A stretch of 64,000 bases of DNA from Calendula officinalis (Eukaryota; Streptophyta; Magnoliopsida; Asterales; Asteraceae), in NCBI GenBank assembly GCA_963853835.1, contig OY970832.1, positions 39,154,063 to 39,218,062 on the forward strand, read 5' to 3'. A model generated the notes under the pieces. That model ran no database searches. It saw only the letters and a list, made by a program, of their open reading frames with translations, and was not told where the DNA came from. This document shows, in pieces, positions 1-13,025 of the stretch. Numbering within the stretch: the first letter of the stretch is position 1; each line of letters starts with the position of its first letter. A program made the translations under genes and the position numbers.

Positions 1-3000
1 ACATCCCACTTCGGCCCGAACACCACTTCGGCCCGTACATCCCTCTTCGGCCCGAACATCCCTCTTCGGCCCGAACTCTTCAATATCCAAGATTGTGTGA
101 CAAAAGGTGCTATACTAAAACATTCATAACTTTCAGCTCGGGTGTCCGTTTCACGCCCACGAGTAACCAAAATAGCTGGTTCGTTCGTCACTGCCAAGAA
201 CAAGTTCGGCCCGAACTCTTCATTGTTCCCGGTCCGAACTTCATTTTCGGCCCGAACTTCAACCTCGGCCCGAACTCCGACCTCGGCCCGAACTTCAACC
301 TCGGCCCGAACACCGAACTTCGGCCCAAACACCACTTCGGCCCGAACACCACTTCGGCCCGAACATCCCACTTCGGCCCGAACACCACTTCGGCCCGAAC
401 ATCCCTCTTCGGCCCGAACATCCCACTTCGGCCCGAACACCACTTCGGCCCGAACTCTTCACTGTTCCCGGCCCGAACTTCATTTTCGGCCCAAACTTCA
501 ACCTCGGCCCGAACATCATCCTCGGCCCGAACACCGAACTTCGGCCCGAACTTCAACCTCGGCCCGAACATCATCCTCAGCCCGAACACCAAACTTCGGA
601 CCAAACTTCAACCTCGGCCCGAACACCGAACTTCGGCCCGAACACCACTTCGGCCCGAACATCCCTCTTCGGCCCGAACTCTTCAATATCCAAGATTGTG
701 TGACAAAAGGTGCTATACTAAAACATTCATAACTTTCAGCTCGGGTGTCCGTTTCACGCCCACGAGTAACCAAAATAGCTGGTTCGTTCGTCACTGCCAA
801 GAACAAGTTCGGCCCGAATTTTCACTGTTCCCGGCCCGAACTTCATTTTCGGCCCAAACTTCAACCTCGGCCCGAACATCATCCTCGGCCCGAACACCGA
901 ACTTCGGCCCGAACTTCAACCTCGGCCCGAACATCATCCTCGGCCCAAACACCGAACTTCGTCCCGAACACCACTTCGGCCCGAACATCCCACTTCGGCC
1001 CGAACACCACTTCGGCCCGAACATCCCTCTTCGGCCCGAACTCTTCAATATCCAAGATTGTGTGACAAAAGGTGCTATACTAAAACATTCATAACTTTCA
1101 GCTCGGGTGCCCGTTTCACGCCCACGAGTAACCAAAACAGATGGTTCGTTCGTCACTGCCAAAACAAGTTCGGCCCGAACTCTTCACTGTTCCCGGCCCG
1201 AACTTCATTTTCGGCCCGAACTTCAACCTCGGCCCGAACTCGGACCTCGACCCGAACTTCAACCTCAGCCCGAACATCATCCTTGGCCCGAACACCGAAC
1301 TTCGTCCCGAACACCACTTCGGCCCGAACACCACTTCGGCCCGAACATCCCACTTCGGCCCGAACACCACATCGGCCCGAACATCCCTCTTCGGCCCGAA
1401 CTCTTCAATATCCAAGATTGTGTGACAAAAGGTGCTATACTAAAACATTCATAACTTTCAGCTCGAGTGTCCGTTTCACGCCCACGAGTAACCAAAATAG
1501 ATGGTTCGTTCGTCACTGCCAAGAACAAGTTCGACCCGAACTCTTTACTGTTCCCGGCTCGAACTTCATTTTCGGCCCGAACTTCATCCTCAGCCCAAAC
1601 TTTAACCTTGGCCCAAACTCCGACCTCGGCCCGAACTTCAACCTCGGCCCGAACATCATCCTCGGCCCGAACACCGAACTTCGGCCCGAACACCACTTCG
1701 GCCCGAACACCACTTCAGCCCGAACATCCCACTTCGGCCCGAACACCACTTCGGCCCGAACATCCCTCTTCGGCCCGAACTCTTCAATATCCAAGATTGT
1801 GTGACAAAAGGTGCCATACTAAAACATTCATAACTTTCAGCTCGGGTGTCCGTTTCACGCCCACGAGTAACCAAAATAGCTGGTTCGTTCGTCACTGCCA
1901 AGAACAAGTTCGGCCCGAACTCTTCACTGTTCCTGGCCCGAACTTCATTTTCTGCCCGAACTTCAACCTCGGCCCGAACACCGACCTCGGCCCGAACTTC
2001 AACCTCGGCCCGAACATCATCCTCGACCTGAACACCGAATTCGGCCCGAACTCCACTTCGTCCCGAACACCACTTCGGCCCGAACATCCCACTTCGGCCC
2101 GAACACCACTTCGGCCCGAACATCCCTCTTCGGCCCGAACTCTTCAATATCCAAGATTGTGTGACAAAAGGTGCTATACTAAAACATTCATAACTTTCAG
2201 CTCGGGTGTCCATTTCACGCCCACTGGTAACCAAAATAGGTGGTTCGTTCGTCACTGCCAAGAACAAGTTCGGCCCGAACTCTTCACTGTTCCCGACCCG
2301 AACTTCATTTTCGGCCCGAACTTCAACCTCGGCCCGAACTCCGACCTCGGCCCGAACTTCAACCTCGGCCCGAACATCATCCTCGGCCCGAACACCGAAC
2401 TTCGGCCCGAACACCACTTCGGCTCGAACATCCCACTTCGGCCCGAACACCACTTTGGCCCGAACATCCCTCTTCGGCCCGAACTCTTCAATATCCAAGA
2501 TTGTGTGACAAAAGGTGATATACTAAAACATTCATAACTTTCAGCTCGGGTGTCCGTTTCACGCCCACGAGTAACCAAAATAGATGGTTCGTTCGTCACT
2601 GCCAAGAACAAGTTCGGCCCGAACTCTTCACTGTTCCCGGCCCGAACTTCATTTTCGGCCCGAACTTCAACCTCGGCCCGAACTCGGACCTCGACCCGAA
2701 CTTCAACCTCGGCCCGAACATCATCCTCGGCCCGAACACCGAACTTCGTCCCGAACACCACTTCGGCCCAAACACCACTTCGGCCCGAACACCACTTCGA
2801 CCCGAACATCCCTCTTCGGCCCGAAATCTTCAATATCCAAGATTGTGTGACAAAAGGTGCTATACTAAAACATTCATAACTTTCAGCTCGGGTGTCCGTT
2901 TCACGCCCACGAGTAACCAAAATAGCTGGTTCGTTCGTCACTACCAAGAACAAGTTCGGCCCGAACTCTTCATTGTTCCCGGTCCGAACTTCATTTTCGG

Positions 3001-3305
3001 CCCGAACTTCAACCTCGGCCCGAACTCCGACCTCGGCCCGAACTTCAACCTCGGCCCGAACACCGAACTTCGGCCCGAACACCACTTCGGCCCGAACACC
3101 ACTTCGGCCCGAACATCCCACTTCGGCCCGAACACCACTTCGGCCCGAACATCCCTCTTCGGCCTGAACATCCCACTTCGGCCCGAACACCACTTCGGCC
3201 CGAACATCCCTCTTCGGCCCGAACATCCCTCTTCGGCCCGAACTCTTCAATATCCAAGATTGTGTGACAAAAGGTGCACTAAAACATTCATAACTTTCAG
3301 CTCGG
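1..3305 (+). repeat. Irregular left block of the array
   Basis: Cores are at 142, 745, 1107, 1467, 1846, 2206, 2550 and 2892. Intervals are 603, 362, 360, 379, 360, 344, 342 and 414 bp, so this part is poorly homogenised in length. The monomer starting at 2892 is unusually long through extra tail subunits, and it ends in a core with a 3 bp deletion (ggtgcactaaaac near 3273 in place of ggtgctatactaaaac). Classes with agatgg and agctgg are interspersed. No sequence outside the satellite was seen. Confidence 0.9.
444..461 (+). repeat. Core-less junction between two tails
   Basis: Here the 18-mer ttcggcccgaactcttca is preceded by tail subunits (accac type) and followed directly by ctgttcccgg, the normal right flank of a core. 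The 130 bp core is absent. The distance between the flanking cores (142 and 745) is 603 bp, which is 140 bp less than 743, the sum of two common monomer lengths (364 + 379). That fits deletion between the two 18 bp direct repeats that flank each core. It is the only such junction among the 175 units. Confidence 0.85.
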
Positions 3306-6268
3306 GTGTCCGTTTCACGCCCACGAGTAACCAAAATAGCTGGTTCGTTCGTCACTGCCAAGAACAAGTTCGGCCCGAACTTTTCACTGTTCCCGGCCCG
3401 AACTTCATTTTCGGCCCAAACTTCAACCTCGGCCCGAACATCATCCTCGGCCCGAACACCGAACTTCGGCCCGAACTTCAACCTCGGCCCGAACATCATC
3501 CTCGGCCAGAACACCGAACTTCGGCCCGAACTTCAACCTCGGCCCGAACACCGAACTTCGGCCCGAACACCACTTCGGCCCGAACATCCCTCTTCGGCCC
3601 GAACTCTTCAATATCCAAGATTGTGTGACAAAAGGTGCTATACTAAAACATTCATAACTTTCAGCTCGGGTGTCCGTTTCACGCCCACGAGTATCCAAAA
3701 TAGCTGGTTCGTTCGTCACTGCCAAGAACAAGTTCGGACCGAACTCTTCTCTGCTCCCGGCCCGAACTTCATTTTCGGCCCGAACTTCAACCTCGCCCCG
3801 AAGTTCAACCTCGGCCCGAACTCCGACCTCGGCCCGAACATCATCCTCGGCCCAAACACCGAACTTCGTCCCGAACACCACTTCAGCCCGAACACCACTT
3901 CGGCCCGAACATCCCACTTCGGCCCGAACACCACTTCGGCCCGAACATCCCTCTTCGGCCCGAACTCTTCAATATCCAAGATTGAGTGACAAAAGGTGCT
4001 ATACTAAAACATTCATAACTTTCAGCTCGGGTGTCCGTTTCACGCCCACGAGTAACCAAAATAGATGGTTCGTTCGTCACTGCCAAGAACAAGTTCGGCC
4101 CGAACTCTTAACTATTCCCGGCCCGAACTTCATTTTCGGCCCGAACTTCAACCTCGGCCCGAACTCGGACCTCGACCCGAACTTCAACCTCGGCCCAAAC
4201 ATCATCCTCGGCCCGAACACCGAACTTCGTCCCGAACACCACTTCGGCCCGACCCACCACTTCGGCCCGAACATCCCACTTCGGCCCGAACACCACTTCG
4301 GCCCGAACATCCCTCTTCGGCCCGAACTCTTCAATATCCAAGATTGTGTGACAAAAGGTGCTATACTAAAACATTCATAACTTTCAGCTCGAGTGTCCAT
4401 TTCACGCCCACGAGTAACCAAAATAGATGGTTCGTTCGTCACTGCCAAGAACAAGTTCGACCCGAACTCTTCACTGTTCCCGGCCCGAACTTCATTTTCG
4501 GCCCGAACTTCATTTTCGGCCCGAACTTCAACCTCGGCCCAAACTTTAACCTCGGCCCGAACTCCGACCTCGGCCCGAACTTCAACCTCGGCCCGAACAT
4601 CATCCTCGGCCTGAACACCGAACTTCGGCCCGAACACCACTTCGGCCCGAACACCACTTCAGCCCGAACATCCCACTTCGGCCCGAACACCACTTCGGCC
4701 CGAACATCCCTCTTCGGCCCGAACTCTTCAATATCCAAGATTGTGTGACAAAAGGTGCCATACTAAAACATTCATAACTTTCAGCTCGGGTGTCCGTTTC
4801 ACGCCCACGAGTAACCAAAATAGCTGGTTCGTTCGTCACTGCCAAGAACAAGTTCGGCCCGAACTCTTCACTGTTCCCGGCCCGAACTTCATTTTCTGCC
4901 CGAACTTCAACCTCGGCCCGAACACCGACCTCGGCCCGATCTTCAACCTCGGCCCGAACATCATCCTCGACCTGAACACCGAACTTCGGGCCGAACACCA
5001 CTTCGTCCCGAACACCACTTCGGCCCGAACATCCCACTTCGGCCCGAACACCACTTCGGCCCAAACATCCCTCTTCAGCCCGAACTCTTCAATATCCAAG
5101 ATTGTGTGACAAAAGGTGCTATACTAAAACATTCATAACTTTCAGCTCGGGTGTCCGTTTCACGCCCACTGGTAACCAAAATAGATGGTTCGTTCGTCAC
5201 TGCCAAGAACAAGTTCGGCCCGAACTCTTAACTGTTCCCGACCCGAACTTCATTTTCGGCCCGAACTTTAACCTCGGCCCGAACTCTGACCTCGGCCCGA
5301 ACTCCGACCTCGGCCCGAACACCGAACTTCGGCCCAAACACCACTTCGGCCCGAACACCACTTCGGCCTGAACATCGCACTTCGGCCCGAACACCACTTT
5401 GGCCCGAACATCCCTCTTCGGCCCGAACTCTTCAATATCCAAGATTGTGTGACAAAAGGTGCTATACTAAAACATTCATAACTTTCAGCTCGGGTGTCCG
5501 TTTCACGCCCACGAGTAACCAAAATAGATGGTTCGTTCGTCACTGCCAAGAACAAGTTCGGCCCGAACTCTTCACTGTTCCCGGCCCGAACTTCATTTTC
5601 GGCACGAACTTCAACCTCGGCCCGAACTCCAACCTCGGCCCGAACTCCAACCTCAGCCCGAACTTCAACCTCGGCCCGAACATCATCCTCGGCCCGAACA
5701 CCGAACTTCGGCCCGAACACCACTTCGGCCCGAACACCACTTCGGCCCGAACACCACTTCGGCCCGAACATCCCACTTCGGCCCGAACAACACTTCGGCC
5801 CGAACATCCCTCTTCGGCCCGAACTCTTCAATATCCAAGATTGTGTGACAAAAGGTGCTATACTAAAACATTCATAACTTTTAGCTCGAGTGTCCGTTTC
5901 ACGCCCACGAGTAACCAAAATAGATGGTTCGTTCGTCACTGCCAAGAACAAGTTCGGCCCGAACTCTTCACTGTTCCCGGCCCGAACTTCATTTTCGGCC
6001 CGAACTTCAACCTCTGCCCAAACTTCAACCTCGGCCCGAACTCCGACCTCGGCCCGAACTTCAACCTCGGCCCGAACATCATCCTCGGCCCGAACACCGA
6101 ACTTCGGCCCGAACACCACTTCGGCCCGAACACCACTTCAGCCCGAACATCCCACTTCAGCCCGAACACCACTTTGGCACGAACATCCCTCTTCGGCCCG
6201 AACTCTTCAATATCCAAGATTGTGTGACAGAAGGTGTTATACTAAAACACTCATAACTTTCAGCTCGG
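3306..6268 (+). repeat. 2963 bp 8-mer higher-order repeat, copy 1
   Basis: Cores are at 3306, 3670, 4031, 4393, 4790, 5151, 5494 and 5890, giving intervals of 364, 361, 362, 397, 361, 343, 396 and 379 bp (sum 2963). The same eight intervals in the same order follow in copy 2. Shared private variants include gattgagtgac before the third core, gcccgacccaccac in the third tail, a ggccagaacacc triplication in the first tail, and cactggtaacc in the sixth core. The unit is phased on the core anchor; true duplication endpoints are blurred by identical monomer sequence. Confidence 0.95.
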
Positions 6269-9231
6269 GTGTCCGTTTCACGCCCACGAGTAACCAAAAT
6301 AGCTGGTTCGTTCGTCACTGCCAAGAACAAGTTCGGCCCGAACTTTTCACTGTTCCCGGCCCGAACTTCATTTTCGGCCCAAACTTCAACCTCGGCCCGA
6401 ACATCATCCTCGGCCCGAACACCGAACTTCGGCCCGAACTTCAACCTCGGCCCGAACATCATCCTCGGCCAGAACACCGAACTTCGGCCCGAACTTCAAC
6501 CTCGGCCCGAACACCGAACTTCTGCCCGAACACCACTTCGGCCCGAACATCCCTCTTCGGCCCGAACTCTTCAATATCCAAGATTGTGTGACAAAAGGTG
6601 CTATACTAAAACATTCATAACTTTCAGCTCGGGTGTCCGTTTCACGCCCACGAGTATCCAAAATAGCTGGTTCGTTCGTCACTGCCAAGAACAAGTTCGG
6701 ACCGAACTCTTCTCTGCTCCCGGCCCGAACTTCATTTTCGGCCCGAACTTCAACCTCGCCCCGAAGTTCAACCTCGGCCCGAACTCCGACCTCGGCCCGA
6801 ACATCATCCTCGGCCCAAACACCGAACTTCGTCCCGAACACCACTTCAGCCCGAACACCACTTCGGCCCGAACATCCCACTTCGGCCCGAACACCACTTC
6901 GGCCCGAACATCCCTCTTCGGCCCGAACTCTTCAATATCCAAGATTGAGTGACAAAAGGTGCTATACTAAAACATTCATAACTTTCAGCTCGGGTGTCCG
7001 TTTCACGCCCACGAGTAACCAAAATAGATGGTTCGTTCGTCACTTCCAAGAACAAGTTCGGCCCGAACTCTTAACTATTCCCGGCCCGAACTTCATTTTC
7101 GGCCCGAACTTCAACCTCGGCCCGAACTCGGACCTCGACCCGAACTTCAACCTCGGCCCAAACATCATCCTCGGCCCGAACACCGAACTTCGTCCCGAAC
7201 ACCACTTCGGCCCGACCCACCACTTCGGCCCGAACATCCCACTTCGGCCCGAACACCACTTCGGCCCGAACATCCCTCTTCGGCCCGAACTCTTCAATAT
7301 CCAAGATTGTGTGACAAAAGGTGCTATACTAAAACATTCATAACTTTCAGCTCGAGTGTCCGTTTCACGCCCACGAGTAACCAAAATAGATGGTTCGTTC
7401 GTCACTGCCAAGAACAAGTTCGACCCGAACTCTTCACTGTTCCCGGCCCGAACTTCATTTTCGGCCCGAACTTCATTTTCGGCCCGAACTTCAACCTCGG
7501 CCCAAACTTTAACCTCGGCCCGAACTCCGACCTCGGCCCGAACTTCAACCTCGGCCCGAACATCATCCTCGGCCTGAACACCGAACTTCGGCCCGAACAC
7601 CACTTCGGCCCGAACACCACTTCAGCCCGAACATCCCACTTCGGCCCGAACACCACTTCGGCCCGAACATCCCTCTTCGGCCCGAACTCTTCAATATCCA
7701 AGATTGTGTGACAAAAGGTGCCATACTAAAACATTCATAACTTTCAGCTCGGGTGTCCGTTTCACGCCCACGAGTAACCAAAATAGCTGGTTCGTTCGTC
7801 ACTGCCAAGAACAAGTTCGGCCCGAACTCTTCACTGTTCCCGGCCCGAACTTCATTTTCTGCCCGAACTTCAACCTCGGCCCGAACACCGACCTCGGCCC
7901 GAACTTCAACCTCGGCCCGAACATCATCCTCGACCTGAACACCGAACTTCGGGCCGAACACCACTTCGTCCCGAACACCACTTCGGCCCGAACATCCCAC
8001 TTCGGCCCGAACACCACTTCGGCCCAAACATCCCTCTTCAGCCCGAACTCTTCAATATCCAAGATTGTGTGACAAAAGGTGCTATACTAAAACATTCATA
8101 ACTTTCAGCTCGGGTGTCCGTTTCACGCCCACTGGTAACCAAAATAGATGGTTCGTTCGTCACTGCCAAGAACAAGTTCGGCCCGAACTCTTAACTGTTC
8201 CCGACCCGAACTTCATTTTCGGCCCGAACTTTAACCTCGGCCCGAACTCTGACCTCGGCCCGAACTCCGACCTCGGCCCGAACACCGAACTTCGGCCCAA
8301 ACACCACTTCGGCCCGAACACCACTTCGGCCTGAACATCCCACTTCGGCCCGAACACCACTTTGGCCCGAACATCCCTCTTCGGCCCGAACTCTTCAATA
8401 TCCAAGATTGTGTGACAAAAGGTGCTATACTAAAACATTCATAACTTTTAGCTCGGGTGTCCGTTTCACGCCCACGAGTAACCAAAATAGATGGTTCGTT
8501 CGTCACTGCCAAGAACAAGTTCGGCCCGAACTCTTCACTGTTCCCGGCCCGAACTTCATTTTCGGCACGAACTTCAACCTCGGCCCGAACTCCAACCTCG
8601 GCCCGAACTCCAACCTCAGCCCGAACTTCAACCTCGGCCCGAACATCATCCTCGGCCCGAACACCGAACTTCGGCCCGAACACCACTTCGGCCCGAACAC
8701 CACTTCGGCCCGAACACCACTTCGGCCCGAACATCCCACTTCGGCCCGAACAACACTTCGGCCCGAACATCCCTCTTCGGCCCGAACTCTTCAATATCCA
8801 AGATTGTGTGACAAAAGGTGCTATACTAAAACATTCATAACTTTTAGCTCGAGTGTCCGTTTCACGCCCACGAGTAACCAAAATAGATGGTTCGTTCGTC
8901 ACTGCCAAGAACAAGTTCGGCCCGAACTCTTCACTGTTCCCGGCCCGAACTTCATTTTCGGCCCGAACTTCAACCTCTGCCCAAACTTCAACCTCGGCCC
9001 GAACTCCGACCTCGGCCCGAACTTCAACCTCGGCCCGAACATCATCCTCGGCCCGAACACCGAACTTCGGCCCGAACACCACTTCGGCCCGAACACCACT
9101 TCAGCCCGAACATCCCACTTCAGCCCGAACACCACTTTGGCACGAACATCCCTCTTCGGCCCGAACTCTTCAATATCCAAGATTGTGTGACAAAAGGTGC
9201 CATACTAAAACATTCATAACTTTCATCTCGG
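6269..9231 (+). repeat. 2963 bp 8-mer higher-order repeat, copy 2
   Basis: Cores are at 6269, 6633, 6994, 7356, 7753, 8114, 8457 and 8853, with intervals 364, 361, 362, 397, 361, 343, 396 and 379 bp, identical to copy 1. Only scattered single-base differences were seen, for example gtgtccgtttc here against gtgtccatttc at 4393, and cttctgcccg near 6520 against cttcggcccg in copy 1. The end is recognisable because copy 1 is followed by gacagaaggtgttatac and copy 2 by gacaaaaggtgccatac. This is a recent tandem duplication. Confidence 0.95.
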
Positions 9232-10315
9232 GTGTCTGTTTCACGCCCACGAGTAACCAAAATAGCTGGTCCGTTCGTCACTGCCAAGAACAAGTTCGGC
9301 CCGAACTCTTCACTGTTCCCGGCCCGAACTTCGATTTCGGCCCGAACTTCAACCTCGGCCCGAACACCGACCTCGGCCCGAACTTCAACCTCGGCCCGAA
9401 CATCTTCCTCGGCCTGAACACCGAACTTCGGCCCGAACACCACTTCGGCCCGAACACCACTTCGGCCCGAACATCCCACTTCGGCCCGAACACCACTTCG
9501 GCCCGAACATCCCTCTTCGGCCCGAACTCTTCAATATCGAAGATTGTGTGACAAAAGGTGCTATACTAAAACATTCATAACTTTCAGCTCGGGTGTCCGT
9601 TTCACGCCCACGAGTAACCAAAATAGATGGTTCGTTCGTCACTGCCAAGAACAAGTTCGGCCCGAACTCTTCACTGTTCCCGGCCCGAACTTTATTTTCG
9701 GCCCGAACTTCAACCTCGGCCCGAACTCCGACCTCGGCCCGAACTTCAACCTCGGCCCGAACATCATCCTCGGCCCGAACACCGAACTTCGGCCCGAACA
9801 CCACTTCGGCCCGAACATCCCACTTCGGCCCGAACACCACTTTGGCCCGAACATCCCTCTTCGGCCCGAACTCTTCAATTTCCAAGATTGTGTGACAAAA
9901 GGTGCTATACTAAAACATTCATAACTTTCAGCTCGTGTGTCCGTTTCACGCCCACGAGTAACCAAAATAGATGGTTCGTTCGTCACTGCCAAGAACAAGT
10001 TCGGCCAAAACTCTTCACTGTTCCCGGCCCGAACTTCATTTTCGGCCCGAACTTCAACCTCGGACAGAACTTCAACCTCGGCCCGAACTCGGACCTCGAC
10101 CCGAACTTCAACCTCGGCCCGAACATCATCCTCGGCCCGAACACCGAACTTCGTCCCGAACACCTCTTCGGCCCAAACACCATTTCGGCCCGAACATCCC
10201 ACTTCGGCCCGAACACCACTTCGGCCCGAACATCCCTCTTCGGCCCGAACTCTTCAATATCCAAGATTGTGTGACAAAAGGTGCTATACTAAAACATTCA
10301 TAACTTTCAGCTCGA
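9232..10315 (+). repeat. Three monomers between higher-order repeats
   Basis: Cores are at 9232, 9593 and 9937; intervals are 361, 344 and 379 bp. The 9593 monomer ends with the rare variant caatttccaag, which recurs before the 11365 and 12647 cores and at the deletion junction near 12280. The 9937 monomer carries ttcggccaaaactc, a marker of the following block, so these units are probable progenitors or a degraded copy of it. Confidence 0.88.
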
Positions 10316-11743
10316 GTGTCAGTTTCACGCCCACGAGTAACCAAAATAGATGGTTCGTTCGTCACTGCCAAGAACAGGTTCGGCCCGAACTCTTCACTGT
10401 TCCCGGCCCGAACTTCATTTTCGGCCCGAACTTCAACCTCGGCCCAAACTTCAACCTCGGCCCGAACTCCGACCTCGGCCCGAACTTCAACCTCGGCCCG
10501 AACATCATCCTTGGCCCGAACACCGAACTTCGGCCCGAACACCACTTCGGCCCGAACACCACTTCAGCCCGAACATCCCACTTCGGCCCGAACACCACTT
10601 CGGCCCGAACATCCCTCTTCGGCCCGAACTCTTCAATATCCAAGATTGTGTGACAAAAGGTGCCATACTTAAACATTCATAACTTTCAGCTCGGGTGTCC
10701 GTTTCACGCTCACGAGTAACCAAAATAGCTGGTTCGTTCGTCACTGCCAAGAACAAGTTCGGCCCGAACTCTTCACTGTTCCCGGCCCGAACTTCATTTT
10801 CGGCCCGAACTTCAACCTCGGCCCGAACACCGACCTCGACCCGAACTTCAACCTCGGCCCGAACATCATCCTCGGCCTGAACACCGAACTTCGGCCCGAA
10901 CACCACTTCGGCCCGAACACCACTTCAGCCCGAACATCCCACTTCGGCCCGAACACCACTTCGGCCCGAACATCCCTCTTCGGCCCGAACTCTTCAATAT
11001 CCAAGATTGTGTGACAAAAGGTGCTATACTAAAACATTCATAACTTTCAGCTCGGGTGTCCGTTTCACGCCCACGAGTAACCAAAATAGATGGTTCGTTC
11101 GTCACTGCCAAGAACAAGTTCGGCCAAAACTCTTCACTGTTCCCGGCCCGAACTTCATTTTCGGCCCGAACACCGAACTTCGGCCCGAACATCTTCCTCG
11201 GCCCGAACACCGAACTTCGGCCCGAACACCACTTCGGCCCGAACATCCCACTTCGGCCCGAACACCACTTTGGCCCGAACATCCCTCTTCGGCCCGAACT
11301 CTTCAATTTCCAAGATTGTGTGACAAAAGGTGCTATACTAAAACATTCATAACTTTCAGCTCGGGTGTCCGTTTCACGCCCACGAGTAACCAAAATAGAT
11401 GGTTCGTTCGTCACTGCCAAGAACAAGTTCGGCCAAAACTCTTCACTGTTCCCGGCCCGAACTTCATTTTCGGCCCGAACTTTAACCTCGGACAGAACTT
11501 CAACCTCGGCCCGAACTCGGACCTCGACCCGAACTTCAACCTCGGCCCGAACATCATCCTCGGCCCGAACACCGAACTTCGTCCCGAACACCTCTTCGGC
11601 CCAAACACCATTTCGGCCCGAACATCCCACTTCGGCCCGAACACCACTTCGGCCCGAACATCCCTCTTCGGCCCGAACTCTTCAATATCCAAGATTGTGT
11701 GACAAAAGGTGCTATACTAAAACATTCATAACTTTCAGCTCGA
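10316..11743 (+). repeat. 1428 bp 4-mer higher-order repeat, copy 1
   Basis: Cores are at 10316, 10695, 11056 and 11365; intervals are 379, 361, 309 and 379 bp. Markers are gtgtcagtttc with agaacaggttc in the first monomer, cacgctcacgag in the second, a short 309 bp third monomer in which accgaactt directly follows the ttcatttt subunit, and ggacagaacttc in the fourth. The 309 bp monomer has lost three central tail subunits compared with the reference. Confidence 0.93.
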
Positions 11744-13025
11744 GTGTCAGTTTCACGCCCACGAGTAACCAAAATAGATGGTTCGTTCGTCACTGCCAAG
11801 AACAGGTTCGGCCCGAACTCTTCACTGTTCCCGGCCCGAACTTCATTTTCGGCCCGAACTTCAACCTCGGCCCAAACTTCAACCTCGGCCCGAACTCCGA
11901 CCTCGGCCCGAACTTCAACCTCGGCCCGAACATCATCCTTGGCCCGAACACCGAACTTCGGCCCGAACACCACTTCGGCCCGAACACCACTTCAGCCCGA
12001 ACATCCCACTTCGGCCCGAACACCACTTCGGCCCGAACATCCCTCTTCGGCCCGAACTCTTCAATATCCAAGATTGTGTGACAAAAGGTGCCATACTTAA
12101 ACATTCATAACTTTCAGCTCGGGTGTCCGTTTCACGCTCACGAGTAACCAAAATAGCTGGTTCGTTCGTCACTGCCAAGAACAAGTTCGGCCCGAACTCT
12201 TCACTGTTCCCGGCCCGAACTTCATTTTCGGCCCGAACTTCAACCTCGGCCCGAACACCGACCTCGGCCCGAACTTCAATTTCCAAGATTGTGTGACAAA
12301 AGGTGCTATACTAAAACATTCATAACTTTCAGCTCGGGTGTCCGTTTCACGCCCACGAGTAACCAAAATAGATGGTTCGTTCGTCACTGCCAAGAACAAG
12401 TTCGGCCAAAACTCTTCACTGTTCCCGGCCCGAACTTCATTTTCGGCCCGAACACCGAACTTCGGCCCGAACATCTTCCTCGGCCCGAACACCGAACTTC
12501 GGCCCGAACACCACTTCGGCCCGAACATCCCACTTCGGCCCGAACACCACTTTGGCCCGAACATCCCTCTTCGGCCCGAACTCTTCAATTTCCAAGATTG
12601 TGTGACAAAAGGTGCTATACTAAAACATTCATAACTTTCAGCTCGGGTGTCCGTTTCACGCCCACGAGTAACCAAAATAGATGGTTCGTTCGTCACTGCC
12701 AAGAACAAGTTCGGCCAAAACTCTTCACTGTTCCCGGCCCGAACTTCATTTTCGGCCCGAACTTTAACCTCGGACAGAACTTCAACCTCGGCCCGAACTC
12801 GGACCTCGACCCGAACTTCAACCTCGGCCCGAACATCATCCTCGGCCCGAACACCGAACATCGTCCCGAACACCTCTTCGGCCCAAACACCATTTCGGCC
12901 CGAACATCCCACTTCGGCCCGAACACCACTTCGGCCCGAACATCCCTCTTCGGCCCGAACTCTTCAATATCCAAGATTGTGTGACAAAAGGTGCTATACT
13001 AAAACATTCATAACTTTCAGCTCGA
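11744..13025 (+). repeat. 4-mer higher-order repeat, copy 2 with 146 bp deletion (1282 bp)
   Basis: Cores are at 11744, 12123, 12338 and 12647; intervals are 379, 215, 309 and 379 bp. It matches copy 1 monomer for monomer except that the second monomer is 215 bp instead of 361 bp. Near 12271-12284 the tail jumps from gaacttcaa directly into tttccaagattg of the next core, removing the right half of the tail. The short shared string ttcaa at both sides of the jump suggests microhomology or unequal exchange with a monomer of the caatttcc type. Confidence 0.93.
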
